A stretch of DNA of 64,000 nucleotides from Sequoia sempervirens (taxonomy: Eukaryota; Streptophyta; Pinopsida; Cupressales; Cupressaceae), in assembly GCA_007258455.2 (NCBI GenBank), contig VDFB02193867.1, positions 567,787,469-567,851,468 on the forward strand, given 5' to 3'. Every line of letters starts with the position of its first letter. Positions within the stretch are counted from its first letter, which is position 1. Under the pieces are notes generated by a model. The model saw nothing but the letters and a program-made list of their open reading frames with translations, did no database searches and was not told the DNA's origin. The position numbers and the translations under genes are program-made. Positions 54,508 to 64,000 of the stretch are shown in pieces.

Positions 54508-56400
54508 ATGTTAGGGTCAAAAGCCATATGTGTAAGGTGTTATTATGAAAAAGGTGCCCATCAGTTCAACTCCAGAAATGGAATGGATCCAGGCCCACAA
54601 CCATTGTTACTCAAAAAGTTAACACAAGTTGAAGAGATGCTTATTGATAGGGTGGCTCCAGTTTTACAGGTCACCCACGCTAGAGGAGGCCAATTTAAAT
54701 ATAGTGTTCACATGATAAGCTTCCCTCAGGATATCTCAAGCATCACAAAAATTTTTTCGTGTCGTTTGCAAGACCTTGAGGTCGTTATTGTTCATAGGAC
54801 CACTATTGAAGGTGACAATTATGATTGTTATGATAATAAACATCATGTCATGGATGCATTGAAATACAAAATCCAATATGACAAATACTACATTGATGTT
54901 GAGATTGATGTTGAGGCTCTTAATATGTTACCCAATGTTGTTGTTGATGTGTCCAGTTTGTTGCATACAATAGAGTAAGTTTCAGGCGAAGACCTAATGC
55001 CATCAACTAGCTAAACAAATGTTGGACAAGAATAAAATGGCTCTTCAAAATTTGCATCATTTATTCCTTACTTACCAAATGGTAGACGAGAGCTACAAGA
55101 AATAAAATACATCTTTCAAATTGGTAAAAAAGACCAAAATATCTTATCTTGGCCTAAAGTTAGCTCTTCTCTTGTTAATGAATACAACACTGAAGGTTTA
55201 TTTTCAATGGCCTTTCCAACATTGTTCCCCATTAGAGCAGTGCTTCCCCTTCAATTGAGAAATATTAAAATTCACTTGCATGAATATGCCCTCCACCTAT
55301 TGAGATATTTTACCACAGGTTTGGCAAACATGTTAGGTTTAGATATTTTCTCTACAACTTGATTATGAGACATTGCAACCAACAAATTTTCTTTGTTTTT
55401 GTTAGAGCAGATGTGGAGGATAGAATCCCTAGGTCGTTGACTGCTTTGAGGCAACAACTTCAAGCTACTCCCAACCACCAACTAGCCAATTAGTTGATGC
55501 GATTTGGAGCTTCGTTGTGTGTGACCCACTCTTTCTGGAGCTCTTGTTGGGTGTAGCTAACAACTACAATTGAACAACTTGGTACACCCACCCTTTTTTT
55601 CACTTTGAGTTGTGGAGATATAAAATGGGATGACCTACAAAAAAATTTCTCTATTGCATCTTGTTTAGCGATGGAGCCTTCAAAAAACACGCTAATAGAT
55701 AGTGTTGTTCATAATCCACATATAACATCTTTATATTTGCATCATATATTCTCAATTTTCCATGAAAAGGTGATTGAAAAGCTTTTGCATGCAAAAGATT
55801 ATTTGTATAGATATGAATGGTAGCATCATGGCTCTACACATGTGAATGGTTTTCTATGGCTTTCAGAAGATCCTGACATGGATACTCTTGATTGGTCCAA
55901 TGACCATGATCTCACCATAGCAAGGCACTTTTTTTATAGATATGTTTCAGCTTGGAATCCACATTTCCCTACACAAAAGATTGCTTAGAATGTATCATTT
56001 CTCTGAAGAAAACTTGTTCTTGCTTACCATGAGCTAGATCTTGACCAATAATCTAATCATAGATTATGAATAGTTGCTAAACATAGTTAAAAGGCACACA
56101 CAATGCTCTAAATATACTTTTTTAAGAAGAAAAGGAGAGAAATTGCAATGTTGGTATAAAGCACCATGGAAACAACAACTTACCTCTACATTGACATTTG
56201 ATGTTGACTCTAACAAATCCAACAAACCAGCAAGAAATGATGATCACTTAAATATTCACAGCCTAATTATGCTTGCAATTTGGCATGCCAATGTTGATTT
56301 CCAGCCAGTTGTTTCTAGGAAAATTGTTTTGAATTATATTTCTAAGTATGCAGCTAAATCTAAGAAAAAAAAGAAAATTATCTAGATTATATGTTGAAAA
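54508..56400 (+). pseudogene. Helitron Rep half (rolling-circle transposase), decayed
   Basis: Helitrons use a Rep/helicase protein for rolling-circle transposition. The 54508-54978 frame has CVRCYYEK, NGMDPGPQP, VEEMLIDRVAPV and FPQDIS, matching the zinc/N-terminal region of plant Helitron proteins. NTEGLFSMAFPTLFP (about 55190), then RFGKHVRFRYF and VEDRIPRSLTALRQQLQ (55317-55460) follow in shifting frames. LFFTLSCGDIKW begins the Rep core (about 55595). The HUH metal-binding motif reads HVNG (55839-55850) where the family has H-hydrophobic-H-G: the second His is Asn. Just before it, EW is followed by TAG (55821-55823) where Gln is usual. The Rep tyrosine motif is present as YISKYAAK (about 56332-56360). 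Stops and shifts make it a pseudogene. Confidence 0.85.
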
Positions 56401-56557
56401 TATAGTTGCAAATAAAAATATAGTTGAGGATAGAGCACCGGTTGCATACCAAAAATTCATGATGAATATGCTTGTGGAACGTGACATCTCTTTATAAGAG
56501 ACGTGTCATATGTTACAAAAATTGCCTCTTCTTACTTCAAGTCGATGATACGTTCAG

Positions 56558-58640
56558 TTGAATGTTTGCAAAAAGACATGGTTTCATATAAACAGAGATG
56601 ATACTGATGAAGAGTTGCCAAAAAACTATATTCATTGCTATATGCAAAGGCCTCTAGAGCTATTTGCTTTATCCCTTATTGACTCGGTCTGCCTATATAC
56701 ACACTTGCAGCAACACAAAAAGGATAAATGGAAACCAAGGCTCCAGCTTGCAGTTGTCCTTATTTGCCTATTATTAAAGACTACTCCTATTGAATAAACA
56801 GAGATATTTGAGACATTTTGTTGGACTGAACTTATGTTATACAAACCTTTCCAGCACATACAAACAGATATAGGTCTTCAAAGAGAACATATAATAGAAT
56901 ATTGGAAACTTTTTAAAAATAGTTGGTTATCATCCTTGGCATGTTAATAGAGTTCCAGTTACATCCACAATTGAAGAATAGGATGATAGTGATACTAATG
57001 ATTTGAATCATCATCCTTATATGGATGAATGTCAATGGGAAGTTTTCTCTCGGCTTGGTTCTACTACTAACTTTAGTATAAATCAGCTTCAGCTATTGGG
57101 TAGGCAGGATTTTGATATGAACCGTCCATGAAATCCAAACCACATGTGTTCCTGAAGATCTCCACAACATTGCTTTGCAGTTCATCTCATCAAGAAAGGC
57201 ACAATGTGAGAAAGCTATAGTTCAATTCTTTCGTGTAGATATGTCAACCCATCAACTTTCACTGAAGTAGCAATTGGCCCTTGACATGATCTAAATCCAC
57301 TATATGTAGCCTTCACCCAAATCCCCTCTCCACATGATTATTCAAGGGATAGTTGGCACTGGAAAATCCTTCCTCATAAATTATATTCGACAACAAATGA
57401 ACACCTCTTTTGCTAGGCCCAATAGCTGCTTGCTCACATTGGCTCCTACAAGAGTCACTACATACAACATATGTGCCTCTACAATCCATACAATACTTTG
57501 GATTCCCATAAAGGATATGAGTCCTTTGCAACGGAAACAATTGACATTATTCCAAGAATAATTTAAGTATATTCAGTACATATTGATCAATGAAATGAGT
57601 TTTCTAGGCCCAAAATTGCTATTGAAAATAGATAGCCGATTACACCAAGCATTCCTAGATAAGCAGATAGAGCCATTTGGCAGTGTTTCTATGATCCTTG
57701 TTGGTGATCTTGCTTAGTTGCCACCTGTCATGGATACACCTATTTATGCTTCATCCTTATCGGTTGTAGCTTTGTGGCACACTTTCATGGTCTCAATAAC
57801 CCTAGACACTATCTTTCGCGAAAAAGGAGATAGCCCTTCACAACGAAAGTTTTGTGAAATCCTTCATATAAGAAATGTGGAGGCTCTCCACAATGATTGG
57901 GAAGAGCTTATGAAATAAAAAAATAAAACGCTCTCAGCCACGGAAAGACAACAATTTGATGTTGTTACACATTTGTTTGTGACAAATGACTTGGTCGCAT
58001 TCCACAACAAAAAAATGATCAAACAATTAAATCTACCAATTTAGCAATTAGCATTGCTTAGATGGCTCAACAACAGGGATCTGATCAAGAAGATGATGAC
58101 CAACTTCTCCCAAAATTGCTACTTTGTGCTGGTGAATAGGTGATGCTAACAACAAATTTGTGGATTCGAGTTGGCCTCATCAATGGATCCCTTGGTGTTG
58201 TTATGGATATTGTGTACAATCTAGATTCTAAACCGCCAAACCCACCTGACTATATTGTTGTTCACTTCCAAAATTACATTGGCCCACCATGGGACCTAGA
58301 ACATCCAAGAGACATCCCCATCCCAGTTATAAGTCAGGGGAGTCGAACAAAAATTCCACTCACTATGGCATGGGGAATCACAATATATAAATCATAGGGC
58401 TTAACATTAGATAGAGAAAAAATAAACATAGGTACCAAAGAGAGGCAAGGGTTGACTTTTACAAATATTTTACGTGTAAAATCAATTGAAAGACTTCGTA
58501 TTGATCCACCTTTCTCATTTGAGAGATACTCTAGGCTTGGAACCAACAAGTGCACTGCTCGTCGCTATAGTGAAGAAACATGCCTCGAGCAATTGCAAGC
58601 CTTTCCAAGTGCTTCTAGTTCCAACCGATAGGCTGACAAA
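56558..58640 (+). pseudogene. Helitron Pif1-type helicase half, decayed
   Basis: This continues the Helitron protein. YMQRPLELFALSLIDSV (56637-56690) and DDSDTNDLNHHPYMDE precede the helicase. Walker A is GIVGTGKSF (57346-57372), followed by LAPTRVTTYNICASTIHTIL. Walker B reads ILINEMS (about 57580) where the family has IDEMS, so the key Asp is Asn. GDLA-TAG-LPPV (stop 57715-57717) and KS-TAG-GLTLD (stop 58395-58397) have a stop exactly where the family has Gln. The C-terminal motifs NLWIRVGLINGSLGVV and PLTMAWGITIYKS are clear. Coding similarity fades near 58640. The 3' hairpin and CTRR end of the Helitron were not located. Confidence 0.85.
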
Positions 58641-61364
58641 CAAAAAGGGCTCTAGGATAATTATTCTTGTGTCTACCTCAACTTGTGTGCCATCGCCTCT
58701 TCAAACCTTTTCTAAGCCGTATCTTTAAAAACCATACCAAGTAATAATTTGTGTAAAATGGGTATAGTGCCAAAGATGCACAAAGATACCACACACAAAT
58801 AACTAGATGCCACAACTTCTACATGCCAATTCCATGTTTTGATGATTCTATTCTATTAAATTATGAACTTCTTCATCTAAGATTTTGTTTAGCGATGCTT
58901 TTACTATATAGCATTCAAACCAATACACTCTTTTGTATATTCCATTTTCCCATGTTTATTTAAGTGTTTTAAAATTTCATGAAGTCAACTATTTATTGGC
59001 ATACCTAAAATTCTCTTACAACTGATTTTAACATACAATGGTGTAAATATACAGTTACAGTTGTTACACATTAATAGATATGCAAATACAAATAACTCTA
59101 GCTGTCTAAGATGCACATGGATTGGAACCAACAATAACTAGAAAACAAAATTTTTATAAGTAAATAATGTCTTTGCAACATTCAAATATATAAAACTTTA
59201 TATGCACATGTTGTAGATGTATTCTAAAAAAAAAATGTCTTCCATTTGATTAATAAGTTTGAAATCCTCCAATGATGTTGTGTTTTCTATTATGGAAACC
59301 TTTATATGTTCACTTCTCACATTCCTCCTTCATGCTTTCCTTCCACAAATTTAAATGTTTTCTTGTTATCTTTTCTATTAGCTTTATTTGATTCAAATTG
59401 CTACAAATGTTTTCTTGCAAAATTCTTTTCTTGTTGTTTCCCTGTATCACTATTCCTATATATTACATTCAAAAATATATATAGTGTTGTGTACATCAAT
59501 TTTCTTTTCCATGATACATGATAAAATTACATGTTATTTTTCCTAGCTTGCTCGAGCATGTCCACAATGACCATGGAGTTTATTTCCTTTGTGGTTTCCT
59601 CATCGTGCCTCACTCAACAGACACAAAATGGTAGGTGTTTGCTCATATGCCAACTTTGATAATATTAATTGTTCTACTATAATGATTTCACCTATTTTGG
59701 TTGTGTTATGAAATGACAAACTCTGGTGTTTGTTTCATATCAAACCTATCAAAGAAATTGATATGCACCTCGCTTGTGTGCTGATTTGGAGATCTCCGCA
59801 GTTGCCGTCATTTGCAGCCTATGACACTTTCACTTATGTTCTTGCAGTGGGCCATTCCACAATGCCTTTTCCCCATTGCTTACTTACCTAATTTCCCACA
59901 TGTATTTGTTTATAACAATACAAAATTTTTCTTTGGAATTGTATGATGTTGCTCTCAATACAAAGATAGATCAACAAGCAAAAATGCAATCCATGTATTC
60001 TACAATTGGTGTCAGAAAGACACCCATAGCTCTAATTGTAAACAAGGTTTGTTTAACATATTTATGTTCTCCTCTTTTATACAATCAATTTTCCCGTCCC
60101 TCCATGGCTACATACCCTCTATATATTTGTTGCTTTATATAAATAATCATACACAAATCAATTTTCATAAGAATTGAGCTGTGAATTAAAAATTCAACTT
60201 ATACTCTTTTCTAGTCAACCTAAACGAATAAAGAAATTTTTATTTGCATGGAATGGTGACACATATGTAGAAACATATATACTCTTTGTGCATCTTTGGT
60301 GCTATACATGTTTTGTACAATTAGCCCCTTCGAATCCCTCTAACTGATTTCACTTCAAATCCTTACGAAGAGGACACTATAGATTCTGAATGGCTACATA
60401 ATTTATTCTTCCCTTTGCCAATATAGATTTTCACATTCATTGAGCTGCCATGGATTTCATTTTTCTTTGATGCCCACCTTCTTTGTAGTGTGCTAAAAAA
60501 TAGAGGAATTTTATAACAACTACATTATCTGCCATTGAGTATTATAGAAAAATGGGGAAATTGTAACATAATTATTAGTAAAACATGCATACATATATTT
60601 ATACATACATACATATATATACATGTGCAAGTAGACATGCATTGATTTTTTCAAAGACTTCAAAATATATTTTCCTTAACCATTCTATCCATGTGTTGTG
60701 ATGATATGCATTTTCCTTCATTGCACTTGTTTGTCTTATTATAATGTCGCTTTTACAATTTCTCTATTAATCTATAGTTTTTAGTATGACACAACGAACG
60801 TGGAATTTTTAATGAGGTTTGTGGTGTTATACTCTTTTTTACATGGGTGTTTTGCATAGATGATTAATTTATTGTTAATCTATTCTTGTTATATCTTATT
60901 CAATAGGGCTTCCATCAACCTAACCGTGAATAGGATTTACTGTGTAATAGCTCTTTCATAATTCCTAATTTTAGAAAAATAGATAGGACTTGTCCAAGGA
61001 TTTTACTAACAACCTAGAGGTTACCTCTTAAACAAAGGATCTGACTATATTTTCCTCATTGGTCAATAGACACAGATAACCAGAACCATAAACCAATGAA
61101 AAACAAATTGCTAACTCTCAACATATTTTCTAGCGAAAGAAAGGACATTTAATTACAATTCCTCCATCCATACAGAATAATAATCTCTTTCAAATCTCCA
61201 CAATGGGTATAACAACAAAGATACAAACATTTGACAAGAAAACATAGACAATAAATTAACTATCTATGCAAACTACTCATCTAGCATGATGTACACTATA
61301 CATATATATAGATACATTGTACATCTATATATATATACATGTATACATATATATACATGTATAT
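58641..61364. other. No gene seen; A/T-rich, microsatellite patches
   Basis: No recognisable coding sequence. TATA/CATA simple repeats occur near 60580-60640 and 61295-61365. TTTGCATAGATGATTAATTT (about 60851) resembles TTTGCATTAATGATTAATTT (about 63511), again a dispersed repeat. It may include the 3' part of the Helitron. Confidence 0.5.
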
Positions 61365-61458
61365 GTATAGGGTGAAGCCACAATAGTGGTTTACAATTTG
61401 ATGGAGGAAGGAAAATTGAGGAAAAATTACCCCAATACAAAAAATTGGTTTATATAGA

Positions 61459-62615
61459 GGTTCGAATGAACCTACAAGTTCAACCGAATGAAAAAGGGGT
61501 TCGACCGAACTCGGGTTTGAGTGAACCCATTAATTACTAGGCCCACATTTCCGGCCCAAAAAACAAAAGAAAAATGTATATTGATGGGGGTGTAGACATG
61601 CAAAATTAGCATCATGCATTTAATTAGGTCCATTCATCAAGTAAACTTAGTTCACCTTCATCCATTCATCAGGTAAATTAAACTCATTAATTTCATTCCT
61701 AAGGTTATTCATTTAAATTAAATAAATCAAACATCATCCCTTTAATTAAATAAACCAAAATTTATTTAATTAAAACCCAAATGCATTTTCCATCCCTTTT
61801 GATTTAAATAAATCAAATATTCAAGTCAAAAGGGTCAAAATCAACTAATCATCACCTAAGCTAATCTAATCTTGATTTAATTAACCTAACCACCCATCAC
61901 ATCCTCTAGCTTTTCCCACTTGCACAAATAAATCATTTTAATTCATTTATAAAATCATCATTTTCCCTCAACAAAACACCTTTTTGGAATATTCCCTCAA
62001 GTTTGAAAATGAAGACAAGTTGACTTGTCCCTTCCAACATTGCAATAACTTCTCTATTTCATGTCCCCCACTCAACATTTATTTCACAAATTCAAATTTG
62101 AATCTCCCTCTCTTCGGCACATTGGTCAAAACTTGCACATTCCTCAACCTATGACAAGTTGACAAGTGACCTCATCTCATTTGTCCAATCTTTATCCCAC
62201 ATTGCTCTCTTATGAGCATTCTTCCAATTTAAAAATATATAAATAAAGGGCTGATTCTTCATCAAATCCATCTACACTCTCATGAAAAGTTACTCTCTTA
62301 AATTGAGAACTAATTTTTCTCTTCACCATTGCACTTCATCATTTCAGTTTTAGCAAGGATTGGGAAAGGGTCATTTGCACATTTGACACCAATCTAATAT
62401 GGAATAGCTACTTTGTCTTGCTTTTGGAATGTCTCTTTGGTCCCTTTTTTTATTTGTTGCGTTTCTTGAGCATTGACATTGTTATTTCATAAAAGTATTT
62501 GAGGAATTTGCATTGACTAATCCATGTTTAAGGTTCTAGAGTTTTGTAGATTTTTAGGTGCTTCAGGGGGTTCAAATGAACCAGGGTTCGAATGAACCTG
62601 GGTTCACTCGAACAC
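61459..62615. repeat. Cluster of near-palindromic GGTTCGAATGAACC motifs, split by the LTR
   Basis: Copies or near-copies of GGTTCGAATGAACC occur at 61459-61472, about 61479, 61497 and 61512, and again at about 62569, 62584 and 62600 on the other side of the LTR. The motif is a 5-bp dyad around GAAT. The flanking DNA is GC-richer than its surroundings. Confidence 0.75.
61591..62524 (+). repeat. Solo-type LTR of the family A group, plus orientation
   Basis: It begins TGTAGACATGC, is colinear with the reverse complements of the LTRs at 33020 and 42763 (TTAATTAAATAAACC, CATCCTCTAGC, CACTTGCACAAATAAATC, AGGATTGGGAAAGGG), and ends near ATCCA. TATATAAATA (about 62235) is in the promoter position. 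There is no primer-binding site after it and no internal region, so it is a solo LTR or a fragment. GGGGG before it and TGTTT after it do not form a target duplication. Confidence 0.7.
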
Positions 62616-62623
62616 CTGGTGGA

Positions 62624-62649
62624 TTGCTAGAACCCCCTGGTTCTAGCAA
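62624..62649. other. Perfect 11-bp hairpin
   Basis: Arms TTGCTAGAACC and GGTTCTAGCAA around a CCCT loop. It follows the GGTTCGAATGAACC cluster. Possible structural end or cruciform; no T-run follows that would suggest a terminator. Confidence 0.8.
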
Positions 62650-62869
62650 ACCCCTCTTTTCCCTGATTTTTTACCTTGTTCACAAAAAAAACCTAAATTT
62701 TTACGCTTCGAAGCTCGGGTTGAGGATGAAAATGGAGGAATCTTCACAAACCCAATTGGAATCAAGTAGTCCTCAGAACGAGCTATCCAACGAATATAAT
62801 TTTAATATGTTTTGGTTTTATTATATATTTATTTTTTTAGTTTTATTAAACATAACTATTTATTGAAAA

Positions 62870-63240
62870 TGAAGGTCTTTGTTCTGCACATGTGGAAAAA
62901 TAGCAGATTATCAAAAAAAGAATTGAAAAATATGAGTGCACTAGATATTGAAGTCCTTGATCCAACAAAAAAAAACTTAATTTTGATATATACAAAAAAA
63001 GTTACGTGTTATATGGTCGCACTATGTCTGAATTGTAATGGGTTTGACTTCAAAACTTCATTAAAGAAAAAATATTCAATAAAAAAATGTTTAACCAAGT
63101 GGAAGCACTAGATATCAGAGTTTAAAAATCTAAATCGAAAGAATTATAATTTTATCCTCCATGGAAAAAAAGTTATGGGTTATACAGTGTGCGTCACTTT
63201 TTAAAAATGTTCTTTTATGAAAAAAACTAATTTTCGTGGG
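62870..63240 (+). other. Low-complexity interior of the inverted-repeat element
   Basis: Two versions of a block appear: GCACTAGATAT, then AAAAAAAGTTA and GTTATA, at about 62938-63030 and 63103-63200. The frame 62812-63111 is Lys-rich and not recognisable as a protein family. Confidence 0.45.
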
Positions 63241-63458
63241 AGATGGAAAAAGAAGTCCAATCTAATTCCAATTTTTTTTTTAATATTTTTTTAGAATCTA
63301 CTGACAAAATGTGACAAGAATCTAGTTTGCATCATCTTCAAATTCCTCACAGTTTAGCCGCTATAGGTGCCCGAATGTGAAGATTTAGTTAAAAATAATA
63401 ATTTGAGTGTCTAGTTTGGCCAAAAATGGTAAACCACTATTGTGGGATCACCCTATAC

Positions 63459-64000
63459 TAGATTACATGTATATCTACATGGTTGTATATGTGTATATGT
63501 ATACTGGGTACTTTGCATTAATGATTAATTTATTGTTCATGCCTTTTAGTCTCTTATTGTTCCTTTTGATAGGAGGTTTGAGGGTTTTAACACTCATGTG
63601 TTGAAAAATCTATTAGGAAGTATCTTGATTAAATTGCATTGTCGAAAGACTCATTGAATCTGTTGAACTTTATATCTTTACCTGATACACTGTTTGTTTG
63701 AAGTTTCTATTTGCTAAGAACAAACCTCTAATAATGCAACTGAATAAACCTGTTTCCTTGCATATTTTGCACCACATATTCATAATACCAGAATGCCTAT
63801 TCTCACAATGCAACTGAATTAAAAATATTTTCTTGCATATTCTGATGTATACTTTCCCGCATTGCTACATTCTCTATTTTGTGCATCTTCCAAGTGTTGT
63901 AATTCATTTAAGTGGAAATCCTTAGAAATAGGTTGTTGTACGTTGTTAATCACTATGTAAGTTATTCTTCTCTTTGCATATATAAATTTTCACATTGATT
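63459..64000. other. Flank, no gene seen
   Basis: It starts with TA/TG simple repeat and continues with sequence that weakly repeats parts of 51940-52000 and 60840-60880. No coding motif. Confidence 0.5.

Larger units (their letters stand above)
61365..63458. mobile_element. DNA element with 30-bp terminal inverted repeats, interrupted by an LTR
   Basis: Left end 61365-61394 and right end 63429-63458 are inverted copies: GTATAGGGTGA, two variable bases, then CCACAATAGTGGTTTAC. The interior has no transposase that I recognise. The flanks are TA/TG-rich simple sequence and I cannot fix a target duplication, so the superfamily is open. A 934-bp LTR (61591-62524) lies inside. Removing it leaves about 1.16 kb of element, consistent with a non-autonomous DNA transposon. 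Confidence 0.65.

Noticed and set aside
1..64000. tRNA, rRNA, CRISPR array, organellar insert or viral gene
   Set aside because: I scanned by eye for conserved rRNA and tRNA blocks, regular direct-repeat arrays and plastid or mitochondrial genes and saw none; a covariance-model or homology search could still find small ones.

Overview
This is plant nuclear DNA from a large, repeat-rich genome. The evidence is AT-rich sequence, plant-type Ty1/copia and Ty3/gypsy-like retroelements, a plant-type Helitron, and no intact host gene in 64 kb. A conifer or other gymnosperm is my guess from the size and style of the repeats; nothing here proves the species. I see no tRNA, rRNA, CRISPR array or bacterial-type operon.

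Layout. 1-1191 has no gene. 1197-5680 is a Ty1/copia element with a 5-bp target duplication (TAATC); its middle (integrase C-terminus plus reverse transcriptase) is inverted and about 600 bp of pol is missing. 5686-16020 is old intergenic DNA with a broken plant gene (8958-9353), a weak OVATE-like remnant, small tandem duplications and a TA-flanked MITE (15422-15817). 16026-19670 is a short copia-type element that carries only gag. 20562-20700 is a LINE tail inside a 14-bp target duplication. 21089-34043 is a complete 12,955-bp LTR element on the minus strand (TSD AATTC) with no recognisable pol. 34377-42317 is a complete 7,941-bp LTR element on the plus strand (TSD ATTAA) with an intact 818-codon ORF and no pol. 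42763 to about 50587 is a second minus-strand copy related to the 12,955-bp element, cut off at its 5' side. 50588-61364 holds TATG-rich compound satellites and a decayed Helitron Rep/helicase gene (about 54508-58640). 61365-63458 is a DNA element with 30-bp inverted ends and a solo-type LTR inside it.

How the parts relate. The two complete large elements and the truncated one look like one superfamily of pol-less, non-autonomous LTR elements. They share LTRs starting TGTAGACA or TGTAAACA, a G-poor sense strand, Pro/Ser/Gln/Asn-rich gag-like ORFs with a W(V/I)PK motif, a conserved box of about 95 bp after those ORFs (two imperfect repeats around TGAAAACCTGG...AACAGGC), an A-rich minisatellite after the box, then the polypurine tract and 3' LTR. 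They must depend on reverse transcriptase and integrase from another element. This superfamily, and especially the intact 818-codon ORF plus the shared box, is the best candidate here for something undescribed.

History. The elements at 21089 and 34377 both landed in one short A/T-rich host tandem repeat and split it. Several inactivating stops are TAG where the protein families have Gln (CAG), as expected from methylated-cytosine decay in CHG context in silenced plant repeats.
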